Shown: piece after piece, positions 1-10,600 of the stretch | Layout: every line of letters begins with the position of its first letter | How positions within the stretch are numbered: position 1 is the first letter of the stretch | Assembly: GCA_018136815.1 (NCBI GenBank) | Contig: CM030935.1 | Coordinates: forward strand, 3,031,999 to 3,095,998 | Source: Isochrysis galbana | Taxonomy: Eukaryota; Haptophyta; Isochrysidales; Isochrysidaceae | DNA: 64,000 nt | Direction of reading: 5' to 3' | Position numbers and translations under genes: made by a program | The notes under the pieces: model-generated | What the model saw: the letters and a program-made list of their open reading frames with translations, nothing else | Database searches by the model: none | What the model was told of the DNA's origin: nothing

Positions 1-1
1 G

Positions 2-712
2 TGGGCAAATGCGGAGTTACGCTCGTGTGACCTCAACGTCAAGAACGCACGGCACTCTCTAACTCCCACACGCCGGCTGGTACTCATTGCGCGGTGCCCG
101 GTCAAGGCTGGTGAGGAACTTCGTTTCGACTATGAGCGCGGGAATACAAAATATTGGAAGAATGGCAAGCAGCCATTGGAAGCGCGGGGCGAGTGGCGTC
201 ACGCTTTAATCGCGACGCCGTTGCCGACGCCGAGTGAGCCCGTCTTTCTTCCTCAGCGAGAGGATCTGTCACAGTGTCAGCAACAGTCGCTCTATGAAGT
301 GCTTGAGGAGCTGGCGCCAAAGGAGGCTTTGATACCGTGGGAGGGGTCGAGAGGTGGTGATTATCGGCTGCGCAAGCTCATGGCAGACTACTTTGCCGAG
401 AAGGAGTACCAGAATATGTGGTCCCTCATTTGTACCCACCTTCCCGGCCGCACTGGCGCTGAGTGTCGTGATCGCTGGCAAAAGCTATGTGCCACCGAGC
501 GCGAGCACATCAAAAAGGTGCTCGAACGCGGTAAGTTGCTAGAGAGCTCTCGGCATGCTTCAGATTTGGATAGCACAACAGCTCTTAGCACCGATATCGA
601 CACCGGCGAGCCCTTGGCACAAATTGCTGCGACATCCTGGCCAACAATGAGGCCGAGCGAGCTCAACGTGATCGACCTCACCTCGGGTGAGATATTGAGA
701 AGCAACGGTTGA
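2..712 (+). CDS. SET-domain C-terminal part plus Myb/SANT domain protein (5' partial)
   Basis: The frame is open from base 2 and ends with TGA at 710-712. The first ~45 residues look like the end of a SET lysine-methyltransferase domain: a degenerate version of the NHSCxPN motif (here LRSCDLNV), then RRLVLIARCPVKAGEELRFDY, which matches the usual strand ending in GEEL-x-F-DY. The downstream part holds one Myb/SANT-like repeat (about residues 115-150), with a conserved Trp, the LPGRTGAECRDRWQKL helix and basic residues after it. The 5' part, with the rest of the SET domain, lies outside the window. The substrate cannot be told. Loss of the Asn and His of the NHSC motif, which in active enzymes help form the pseudoknot and cofactor site, suggests weak or lost catalysis, or an unusual SET subclass. 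No post-SET cysteines follow. It could be a chromatin regulator or part of a mobile element. The domain assignment is fairly sure and the function is inferred. Confidence 0.7.
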   Translation, partial: WANAELRSCDLNVKNARHSLTPTRRLVLIARCPVKAGEELRFDYERGNTKYWKNGKQPLEARGEWRHALIATPLPTPSEPVFLPQREDLSQCQQQSLYEVLEELAPKEALIPWEGSRGGDYRLRKLMADYFAEKEYQNMWSLICTHLPGRTGAECRDRWQKLCATEREHIKKVLERGKLLESSRHASDLDSTTALSTDIDTGEPLAQIAATSWPTMRPSELNVIDLTSGEILRSNG

Positions 713-1652
713 ACCCACAATCAATGAATCAAACTTAGAGAAGGATGGGCGTGGCTCCTGGCGGTCTAAGTGCACAAGCACGATCTTTCCCAGTACGATG
801 TCCGTACGCGTAGGACACATGGTGACAGGACACGTTACGACAGGGAAGTGAGTCGTCCGCTTTCGAGTGTTGACGAGGTGCGGCTTGCTGAATTTCGAGT
901 GTTGACGAGGTAGTAGTATGCATTCTCACGTGACAACTCATATTCAGGATACGGGCATGCATTGCATGATTGGACGGAGGCGCAGTACCCCGTTCTGGTA
1001 TCGGAGTCTATGTCCCTAGGTATGAAAAAAACTATTGTTATAGTTTTAGCGATGGAGCGCGCGCCGACCGCTCCCAGCCCCCCGCCGCCACGACGCCCCA
1101 CCGGGGCCGCCCCAAGCCGCCGGAGCCGAAGCGCTCGCAGGCTGCCCCCCTCACTGACAGCGACGTCGACATGATCCTCCCGCCATCTCCTCCTCAACAC
1201 CCCCAGAAGCAGGGAACAGGCAGAGTCCTGTTCACTGCAGAACAGCAGAGCCAGTCTCTGGCCATGCCGCCTGCCTCTGTCGCCATGCCACCCAATCAAG
1301 GACTCCCCATGGTGGGTGGCAGCACTGCTGTCACCCTCATGGAGGCAACTCCTACCACCAGTGCACCCCTCGTGGGCGGGCACTTCACACAACAATCCAT
1401 CATGGGGGCCTTTTCAGCTTCCAGCTCTTCCAAGAACAACCCCCAAAAATCGTAGAGGCATTCGCTTCATGGATCAGCCCCATTTCTAGTGGTTACAATA
1501 AAATCTTACCCTTTGGTCTCTAGAGGATGCTCTCACTACATGAAAGCACCAAGGATGAATGGGCTAGGCCGACCTATGCTCAGTTTTTGATTTTGTGCTC
1601 ACAATCGCGTACAGTGTATAACTTTGCGCACGATCACGTAGAACAGGGAGCT
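713..1652. other. Stretch without a recognisable gene; one proline-rich open frame
   Basis: Between the SET/Myb gene and the transposase remnant there is one longish plus-strand frame (970-1455, about 160 codons, no ATG at its start). It is rich in Pro, Ser and Thr and has an AT-hook-like RGRPKPPEPKR stretch near its codon 45. It ends with TAG after KNNPQKS. It could be an exon of an unannotated gene or chance. An internal ATG lies at 1171. A short direct repeat, tttcgagtgttgacgagg, occurs twice at about 861-911. I recognise no family. Confidence 0.3.
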
Positions 1653-2678
1653 TCATGCATCAGCCCCGATGGCGGGGGCGGGCTCAGCAGCAGTAACATC
1701 ACCCTGGCGGTCCACATGAAGCACAGGACTCACAGAAACTGCACCCTTTCGAAGGTCCACACATTTCCTCTTCTTGCACCACCCTTTCTTCAGGTTGCTA
1801 CAGCTCTCACAATACCGGAACTCCAACCAAGGACACGGTTCAACGCCACACGAACAATTCGGATTGCACACCATGAATGCTTGAAGTCGAACTCGCTGGC
1901 GCTCTTGATTGTCTTGTGCCCTCTCCATACGCGCGGCCTTCCTCTTTGCGACATCCTGAGCTCCTTCAGTTGCCATCCTGCGCCGCTTCTCTTTCTCTTC
2001 CTTCATGTCTCTAAGCGTCCACGACCCCGAGAGTTGGTATAGACGCTGACGTTTCGTGAAGACGGCCGCATTGACGTCGTCCTCATCGCCGTTCTCCCCA
2101 GCTTCGGAGTCGGACACGTTGGCTTTGGCACCGGAGGTATTGGAGCTCACGTTCAGCACGCCGCGCATAGGATCGTACGGCGCCTCGGCCTTGTCCTGAA
2201 GTTTCTTAGCCAAAGCCGCTAGATTCCGAACTTTCGCTTCGGCCGCCTGCAAAGAGCCCCTCATCATCCCGGGTGGAGTGGCCATCGCCTCGGTGAGGGA
2301 AGATGGACCTGGAGACGAAACAAGGCTAGACTCCTGCGCTGAGGATGCAATGTCAGTGGCTTGATCGACGAATTGTGAGCGGTCGATGACGTCGGGGCAA
2401 AGCTTGTTGCCAACGATACCTACGCGCTTGAACGCTTTAATGATGTCGTATTGGTCGCACCAAGAGAACCACATGCCTGGCACACCCAAGCGTGCGGACC
2501 CTCCTAAAATGGCCAAGAAGTCAGAAAGGCTCAGGCTTTCAAGCTCTTTGTTGTAGATTACCTGGTGTGCGTCTTTATACGCGTCTCTTGCTTTGTTGTA
2601 TGACCTGCGGAACGACGAGTTGAATTGGTCGAGGGCCTGGAGAAAGCCCGATGTTCCCGATTCCTCGGAGAATGGGGT
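1653..2678 (-). pseudogene. CENP-B/Jerky-like DDE transposase remnant (C-terminal part)
   Basis: On the minus strand a frame is open from about 2678 to the stop at 1653. It begins with a stretch resembling the LQPLD region that follows the catalytic core of CENP-B/Jerky-type DDE transposases (here GFLQALDQFNSSFRRSYNKA). The family's typical later segment follows, with a WFSWCDQYDIIKAFKRVGI-like motif (Trp, then helix, then aF-x-x-x-GI). The C-terminal tail is acidic or charged and ends with a cysteine-rich cluster (CNPNCSCGVEPCPW...CESCSNLKKGWCKKRKC) that could bind zinc. The catalytic DDE residues and DNA-binding domain are missing because the frame meets a stop and the LTR element at about 2640-2680. 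It is therefore a broken copy. The transposase assignment rests on motif resemblance only. Confidence 0.6.
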
Positions 2679-4681
2679 CTACCTTCAACGCGATACTCAG
2701 CATTCTACAAGGCCAAGCGGGCACTACGACTTCTCCTCGAGTCGAAACTTCGCCACCGCTTGTGGAAGAAGGAGACAACTCCATTGGTGCCCCTCCGGCC
2801 TCGGTTGAGTCCCCTTCTCAACCTTTGCCCGCCGCGCCGTTCTCCGTTCCGCCGAATTCGAATTCCGATCCCGTATTCAATACGCCCGTTCCTGTCACGT
2901 CCGCCGAGCCTGTTTCTGATCCCCAACCTCCACCCACCGTCGCGGGCCTCCGCTCGCTTCCAAATCCGGCGGCTCGGCGCCATCCCGTCGATCCAAGCCT
3001 CGCCGGTGATGCTTCTGAGCGAGAGGTCATCCTAGCCTCGTGGGGCCAACTGTTTGAGGATGCCGCCTACGAGGTAGCCTCTCTCTACAGGAAGTCCGAC
3101 GATTTCGAGCTCATCCACGCCATTCTCAACGGCGGCCTCTCTCGAGCCGGCAATGTTTGGCACTACCGCGTGTTTTTCGAGAAGGAGCACGTGACCAAGT
3201 GGGCTCGGAGCCGCTTCTTCCTCGACCGCACCCTCCATCACCAAGTCCGAATGGGCAAAGAGCTTTCCGAGATCAAGTTCCCGAAGGGCCTGGCCTCGGA
3301 CAACGTCCAGACAGCGGCCACCTCCTGGAATGATTTTCGTCTGTCCTTCATCAAGCCGCTCGAGCGCGCCCTCTCGCTCGGCTGCGACCACCGTGAAATC
3401 TTTACATCCTTGCTAGCGGCCGCCAACTTGTGCACCACCGGCAACCAAAGGATCTACGCCTTCCTCCTCGATCTCGCCGAAGACCCGGTCCTCTCTCTCA
3501 ACCCCGCGCTGGCCTGCGACGTGCTTCTCCGCAAGTGCGACGCCACCTTCGCGGCCAACGTGCCCGGCTTCGCCAAAGACTCCGCCTCCATGGAGTGGGA
3601 CAGGCTCGTAGCCCGTGAAGCCGGCTCCGATCTCTTAGAGTTATCCAAGAATTTGGTGCGCGCGTACGTCCGCAAGATGGGTGACGCGAAGGTGGATGCC
3701 ACGACGGTCTGGGACCACCCAAACATGTCGCACGATATCAATCAACGATTCGAGTCCATCATTCGGAACGACAAGGTCGACGCGGCTCGCGGCGTGGATA
3801 ACGCGACCAAGTTTGGCGAGTGTCTTGCAAAGACTCGCTTCCGCGTCGAGAACCACGAGCTCCCTCGCTCGGCCCTTTCGTGCGTCAACCTCTGCCAGCG
3901 CTACCTGAGCCCGTACGAACAAGCCCGTGCTAGCCAACAACAGACGTCGGTCGCGGTCGCCGCCGTGACGCCGCCGGCGACTACTTCCAAGTCCACCAAG
4001 ACCGCCAAGGTTGCTAAGGCTGCCTCTAACCCCGCGGACACTACGGCTTCGATGGTCGCCGCCGTCCAAGCAGCGGTGGCCGAGGCATTAAAATCGCAAA
4101 ACAACAACTCGAACCGCAAGGCGACTGGCGCTGACAATCGTCGGGCTCCGCCTCCGCCTACGAATTACTCCGCATCGTCTCCGTTACCGGACGCACTTCT
4201 TGACCGTCCTCTCGGCAAAAGCACGTCTTCTCGTCGCCAATGTGATCCCCCTCCGAACGGCCTTGGGCTTCCGGCCGATTCGGGCCTCTCGGAATGGGAT
4301 CCAGCTAGCTGGTCTCGAGCACGAGCCCGTTTCTGGCAAATTTCTCGTTACGCGGGTCACCCGGCCCTTCGCGCTGCGCTCACGCGCTGCCGTCCCTCGG
4401 ATGCCACCATGACGGCGCCGCGTCTCGACGACTTAGACCGCGACGTCAAGGAGTGGTCCGACGCCAACGGCTGCGCGTACTGCGCCTTTCGTCCCCGGGC
4501 TCCATCTGGTACGCCCGAAGCAGACCTGTGGAAGTATGGCACGGGCGACGGAGCTCATAACCCCGTCGTTTGCCAACCGTACATTCGTTTTCTCTGCGAA
4601 GGTGGCAGTGGCGAGTGTGGTAACGACCCAGAAGTCCACCGCCGCCTCCGCACGATGGTTGTTCTCCGTCCGGCCCAGTAG
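2651..4681 (+). CDS. gag: Retrotransposon Gag-like protein
   Basis: A 676-codon frame from the ATG at 2651 (a second ATG at 2672 is equally possible because the true upstream region is missing) to TAG at 4679-4681. The N-terminal ~110 residues are Pro/Ser-rich. A long, mostly helical middle part follows (about residues 120-420), as expected of a capsid region. Then comes a Lys/Ala/Thr-rich linker, and a C-terminal part with cysteines spaced CAYC...C...C...C...H (about residues 610-665) that may form a zinc-binding fold, though not a standard CCHC knuckle. Gag would form the particle that packages the element RNA. Assignment rests mainly on position before Pol. The stop is in the same frame as Pol with no other stop between them. 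Confidence 0.7.
   Translation: MFPIPRRMGSTFNAILSILQGQAGTTTSPRVETSPPLVEEGDNSIGAPPASVESPSQPLPAAPFSVPPNSNSDPVFNTPVPVTSAEPVSDPQPPPTVAGLRSLPNPAARRHPVDPSLAGDASEREVILASWGQLFEDAAYEVASLYRKSDDFELIHAILNGGLSRAGNVWHYRVFFEKEHVTKWARSRFFLDRTLHHQVRMGKELSEIKFPKGLASDNVQTAATSWNDFRLSFIKPLERALSLGCDHREIFTSLLAAANLCTTGNQRIYAFLLDLAEDPVLSLNPALACDVLLRKCDATFAANVPGFAKDSASMEWDRLVAREAGSDLLELSKNLVRAYVRKMGDAKVDATTVWDHPNMSHDINQRFESIIRNDKVDAARGVDNATKFGECLAKTRFRVENHELPRSALSCVNLCQRYLSPYEQARASQQQTSVAVAAVTPPATTSKSTKTAKVAKAASNPADTTASMVAAVQAAVAEALKSQNNNSNRKATGADNRRAPPPPTNYSASSPLPDALLDRPLGKSTSSRRQCDPPPNGLGLPADSGLSEWDPASWSRARARFWQISRYAGHPALRAALTRCRPSDATMTAPRLDDLDRDVKEWSDANGCAYCAFRPRAPSGTPEADLWKYGTGDGAHNPVVCQPYIRFLCEGGSGECGNDPEVHRRLRTMVVLRPAQ
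4679..4681 (+). promoter_or_regulatory. In-frame TAG between Gag and Pol; candidate readthrough site
   Basis: The Gag stop TAG (context CAG TAG GTC) is in the same frame as Pol. The 29 codons between it and the first Pol ATG (4769) contain no stop. Gag and Pol are thus separated by one amber codon, so Pol could be made by stop-codon readthrough or by initiation at 4769. It could also simply be a point mutation in a fused Gag-Pol frame. Confidence 0.55.
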
Positions 4682-7600
4682 GTCGCCGGCGGGGCCCACG
4701 TCCGCGCTGTTACCCCGCTACCAGTCCAGGGTAGTGGGCCTGAACGCCACCCACCAAAAGATCGTATTATGCTACGGCCGAGTACTTCTACGGCCTCCAA
4801 CCGGTACCCTAAGATTCCGCAAGTTCCAGACAAGCCCTTCCACCTCCACCCCCCTCTTTCTCCTGCCTCCTCGCCGATTACCCCTATTTCTCCCAATGCC
4901 GATAATTCCATCCTGGTTCTCGATATCACGCACGAGTCCTCCAAACCAAGTCAACCGTCCCCGCCTCTCTATCAACTCAAGCCGCTGAACCGCCACCCCA
5001 CGCCACTCCCCAAGCATCAACAGTCCAAGACCTCACGGTCTGCGAAAATCCAGCCGCCGCAGGCCCAATCCAACCTTCAATCTCTCAAATCAAATTTCGC
5101 ATGTCCGAGCCACAAAACGTCTCCCGAGTACGAGTCCGAGTCCAAGTCACGTTCAGAATTGCCCTCTTCGTCTTACGCCACCGCGCGCCCATCTACGAGT
5201 CTGAGCCCAGTCCAGTCATCACCGGTATCACCAGTCTCCATCGCTACGACGATGGAGGCGCAGTTCTCCGGTTCTTCCCCACTTTCTTTCGAGTCCGAGT
5301 CCAAGCCTGTTTTGAGCAAACCCCGTTCTGAGCCATCCGAGTCCGAGTCCGAGTCCGAGTTTACAATGTCACCGAGCCCTACCACGCGGTCGACCGCAGG
5401 ATTAACGGAGCTCCAGCCACCCACTGAGCCTCCGACGACCACTCCTTCCGAGGGAGTGTTCACCTTCGGTCCTCCACGCCCCGAGTCTGAGTCATTTGGA
5501 ATCTCCGGTCACGTCCAGAATTCCAACCACACCCGAGCCCCGTTTCACGAGCCACCGCGTATCGAGTCCAAACACAAGCTGACGCCGAAGCCCTCGACGA
5601 CAGCCACTGTGTCCTTATCCCAGCCACCGTTTCGAGTCTCGCCGCAGCCGGCCTGCCACTCCAGCAAGCTGCACGCCGCCGAGCCGATCCCTTCCGTTTC
5701 CGTTCCGAGTCCGAGTCCAATCGCACAAGACAATGCATCCCGAGCCCGCGTAATCAAGCCCGTCACCGAGTCCGAGATTACGGCCGCACCGAGCCAACCG
5801 GTGCTGGCCACCGTGCCCCTATCGTCATCACAAGCTTCAGCCTCGTCCTCACCGACGGTTGCGACGCCAGGGGGCTTCACCTTTGGGCCGGCACCGTCCG
5901 TTCCCATTTCGAAAGTGAGCCCTGTTTTCAGTGCCCAGCACGCCAGAAACGACGAGTCCGAGTCCGAGTACCAATTAACGTCACCGCGGAGTCTGCGGTC
6001 GACCACCGGCGTTCCCACGCCACCCCATCAACCGAGAGCCATGGAGGAGTTGGCACAGCCGTCTCCTAGCCCCTCTCAAGTCGCCGAGTCTTCCGAATTC
6101 GAGTCTGAATCCACCGTAATTTCAGCGGTCCATCCACCCGCTAGCCCGAGCCAAGTCCTCCGAAGAATGCTTCGCATTGCAGAACCTCTTCGGCCACCAC
6201 CCACGCCAGCCGCTGCCGCAGAGCCACCACCCTGGCCTCAGCCTTCCCCGCAGCCGGCTTCTACGACAGCCACGTCCCTTCTTTCGCCGGCGCCGACCCC
6301 GCCGACGACAGATTGCAACGAAGTCGATGCCTGGCCCGATTCCTCTCCCGACGTGACCATGGAGAGTGACCACAACTCCCTTGCACGTCGAGGAACGGCC
6401 GCCTCCCAAACCGAGCTTCTACGCCCATTGAGCCAGCCCAACCGAGTCTCTAAGCCATGTCCTTCATGTCTCTCACCGGTGGTCTCGCGGCCGCGGCGTC
6501 CGTCGCCGCAATCCGACACCCCACTTCTCCGAGTTTCTTCGTCAATCCCGTCCTCTGAGCCCGTCTCCACGTCGTCGATATCCGAGTCTTCTTCTATTCG
6601 TCCTACGTCGCCGCGGCCACCGGTCGCAGCCTCCAAGCACTGCCTGCCTCTCGATACCACTGCCACCGCCATCATGCGCGTGGCAGCGATCAATGCGTCC
6701 GCGATCCAGTCCTTCGATTCCTCTCGAAACAACTCCGATGTCGGCACCCGCGATGATACCCCGTCACCCGCTCTCCACGCTCTCGCCTCTCTTCGTGCAC
6801 GAGCGAGCGGCTCTGCGGTGGTATTACCTCGGCACCTCACGGAGGCAGCCCAAGAGCTCCGCCGGCCGCGCAGTGGCACCTTAGCCTCGCCTGCCGCCGC
6901 GCTACCCAAGCACTTCGATGAGCTTTGCGCTGAGCTCACGAAGACGAGTCAACAAGTCCAAGACGGGCTGACTTCTGGCTGTCACGCCCCACGAGTTCTC
7001 GTCGTTGGTGAGACTAGCGGCGTCGTCTCCTCCATGTTCCTACTCGCCGGAGCTGATGTAGCTACGTGCGATTTGTATCCTTCCGAGATTGACTACGTGC
7101 CCCACTTCCAAGGCGACGCGCTTCATGTCCAAAACCTAGGTTGGGACCTAGTCATCGCCCACCCGCCCTGCACGTACCTCTCCGCCGTCAGCAGCCAATG
7201 GCTCTCCCAAGAACCCGGACGTCGTGCCGCTCTTGAGTCGGCCGCCCGCGTCTTCAAGTCAATGGCCTCCGCCACTGCTCCGTTTGTAGCGGTTGAGAAC
7301 CCTCGGATGCATGCGGAAGCTCGCCGTTTAGTCGGGGGGTTGACCCCGACCCAATTCGTCCAACCCTGGGAGCACGGCACTGGACACCAGAAAGCCACCG
7401 GGTTGTACCTCACCAAAGGGCTGCCGCCTCTCCAGCCAACCTGCGTCGTGGATGGCCGTGAGTCGGCCATGGCTAACCTCTCTCCTTCACCGCACCGTGG
7501 CGCTCTTCGCAGCCGCACCTACGTCGGTGTAGCTGGAGCGATGGCGACCCATTGGATGCCTGTTCTTCTTCGACATTTGAGCCAACAGGGAGACCAGCCA

Positions 7601-10600
7601 TCGACGAAGAAACTGTCCGCGTTGGAGCTACTCGCTTGCGCGCGGCGCAGCCTATCGGACCGGCCTTCCCTTAGCTCGACTGAGGCTACCGCATACGAGC
7701 CGTGGTCGGCTCTTCATCGTTATGAGAGGGGGAGGGAATCTAGTGAAGTTTCTTCCGACCCCGTTGTTTCCCGTCCAGCTACTCCCGAGTCAGACAACCA
7801 CGAAGACCAAAAAGAAACCCACGATAACCACGACAACGACACGCCACTCTACGCCTCCGAGTCTACTCTCCACGACCCATTCTCTCCATGGACCGCCCCG
7901 CCTCCGGCACGCGCGAGCTCGCCGCGTCCGACGACGCCGACGACTCTCCGGAAGCGGCGCCAACAATGGCAAGCATTCGGAGTGAACGGGGACCAGAAAT
8001 GGTCCAACGTCACGCTCGAAACCGCTGACGAAATAAGAGCGCAAGCTCTAGCCGGACGAGGCGCCGACGAGGAATCCAACCTCGCCGCTGCCGTCCGAGC
8101 GCCGATCGAGTTCGTGGAAGCCAAAGGCATCCGCGCCGAAGAGCTAGCCTCATTAGTTCGAAGACCCAAGACAGAAGCCCAAGCTCGTCTCGAGAAAGAC
8201 TGGGAAAAGATGTCCGACCACCCGAGGCACCCCACCGACAAGAGAGGCCTGGGATACACTAGTCCCAAGCTATCACCCTGCACCGCTACCAACGAGGACG
8301 ACGCCTCTAGACCCTCTGCCACGATAGCGGCAGTCGGATTACCCGAAGAGACGACGATCACCACGACGACGAATTCACCCGAGCAACCACGCTGTCGACC
8401 AACCCCGTCCCCGTCCGACACCATCGCACACGTGACCGCGCACCGACCGGATAGCGTCGTGGATACCCTACCATCTGCCTACCCAAGGCATTGCCTATAT
8501 GTTCGAGACCTAGTGGTCTGCCGCTCCGGCGAGGCTACCGGCAAAGAAGGAGTTATCTTAGCCGACTCCGCTCTCACGGTCAACAGCACACTCGCTGACA
8601 CCGGAGCTGGCCCGTCGGTCGTGACCACTTCCCTCTTGTCCAGCCTACCCAAAGACGCATGCGTCGAGCGGCTGCCACAAGCCGTAGTGACACCGCTTCA
8701 CGGTCCGGACGGCCTGCCTCTTATCACGCGAGGCAAGGCTCGAATCGTCTTCTCCGTCGGTGGATTTCTCTTTCGTCATACGTTCATGGTGATTGAAGGC
8801 AACCCGATGCTGCTGCTCGGGAACGACTTCTTAGCCACGCACGCCGCTTCGATTCAGCTCGCCTCCGACAGCGCGGACGGCTCTATCACCCTCGGTGCTC
8901 CATCCACGGTGGCTCCTCTTGAGGTTAATGGCAGTCCAAGCCCCGACGCCCCGCCGATCTTTCGCGTCTCGACGTCACCGATAGCGGTGGTCCCTGTCAG
9001 CCTGACTTGTGCACAAGTCTGTCCGACCTCCGCGAACCCAATCACGACTGACTTCTTCCGAGGGCTGCAGGCCACCAAAAACGACAACCAGCTAGTCACC
9101 GAGCTTCACTTCAGCACGGCCGATGAGTTTGCCGCCAAAGCGCCGGCATCATGTGGCTCCGAGTACCTCCTATACACCCACGAACCTATCACGATCCCGG
9201 CCTATCATCGGGCAACGTTTCACGTCCGAATTCCGCTAGCTCTTCGAGAACACGAAGACTGCGCCATGCTCGTGGACCGACTCCCTACGCGTGAAACGAT
9301 CGATAGCTCTCCTCTCGTCATTCCCCAAGTAGAGAGGTCGAACTCCGACCACACCATCGCGGTTACGGTGGTCAACACTGACCCCAAACCTCTACACCTT
9401 CCGTCGTTCCATCCTGTAGCTTCGCTACAGGTTCGATTCAAAATTCACGCTGGAACATATCGCCGCGTCGGGGCCGTTAACTCGCCGGATGTGATTGAGT
9501 CGCTCGACGAGGACCAGCGTAAGCTCCTCGAGGCAGCCAAGATCGACCCCGAAGGCCGTCTCTCGATGCCCCAACGTGAACAAGTTCGTCGTCTACTGGC
9601 CCGACGTATCGCTGCTTTCGCAATTGACCCGACCAACCCGAATCACACTCACGTGATGGAGGTAGAGCTACCGCTCAACCCTGGAGCCGAAGCTCACCGC
9701 CACGCACCGTCTAGAGTTGGACGAGAGGGTGAGAAGATCATAGAGGACGAAGTTTGCAAGATGGAGTCCGCGGGCATCATTAGGAAATCAAATTCGTCGT
9801 GGGCCTCTCGAGTCGTGCTAGTCACTAAGAAGGATGGCTCCGTACGTTTCTGCGTAGATTATCGCGACGTCAACTCCAAGCTTCGTCTAGAGGACAGCCC
9901 TCTTCCCCTCACGGTAGAAGCCATCGACCGATTGTCGTCCGGCCAAGGCAACCTTGATTCTCTATTCCTTTGCACCCTGGACCTGGCATCTGGTTTCTGG
10001 GGTATACCGATCAAAGAGTCCGATAAACATATCACCGCGTTCACTACTCATCGCGGCAAGTACGAGTTCAATTACTTGCCTTTCGGTGTTCAATCCGGTC
10101 CCTCGTATATGTGCCGCCTCATGGACGCCGTTCTCGGTGGGCTGGCATGGGAGATTTGTATGCCATACTTGGATGATGTCGGCGCCTGGTCGACAGGCGT
10201 AGGTGACTCGCTGCAGGCCAGGGAAGAGTCGTCATTCCAACAAATGTTACACCGTCTTGATCTTGTCTTGGAACGTCTCATCTGGGCGGGCCTCACTTGC
10301 AAGATGTCGAAATGCGTTTTCTTTGCCACCTCGGCTGAATATCTCGGCCACGTTGTTTCGCGTGAAGGTCTTCGGATGGATCCCAAGAAAGTGGAAGCCG
10401 TCTCGAAAATCGACCCTACCCGAATCAACTCTATCGAAGCCGTCCGTTCTTTCCTTGGACTGTGCTCGTACTACCGCCGTTTTATACGCCGTTTTGCGAT
10501 CCGTGCAGCGCCGTTAACCGCTCTCACGCGGAAAGGGTGCGATGTCCCGGTCGGGTCGCAAACAGAAGTCTGTCGCCAGGCTATCGAAGATCTCGAGCAA

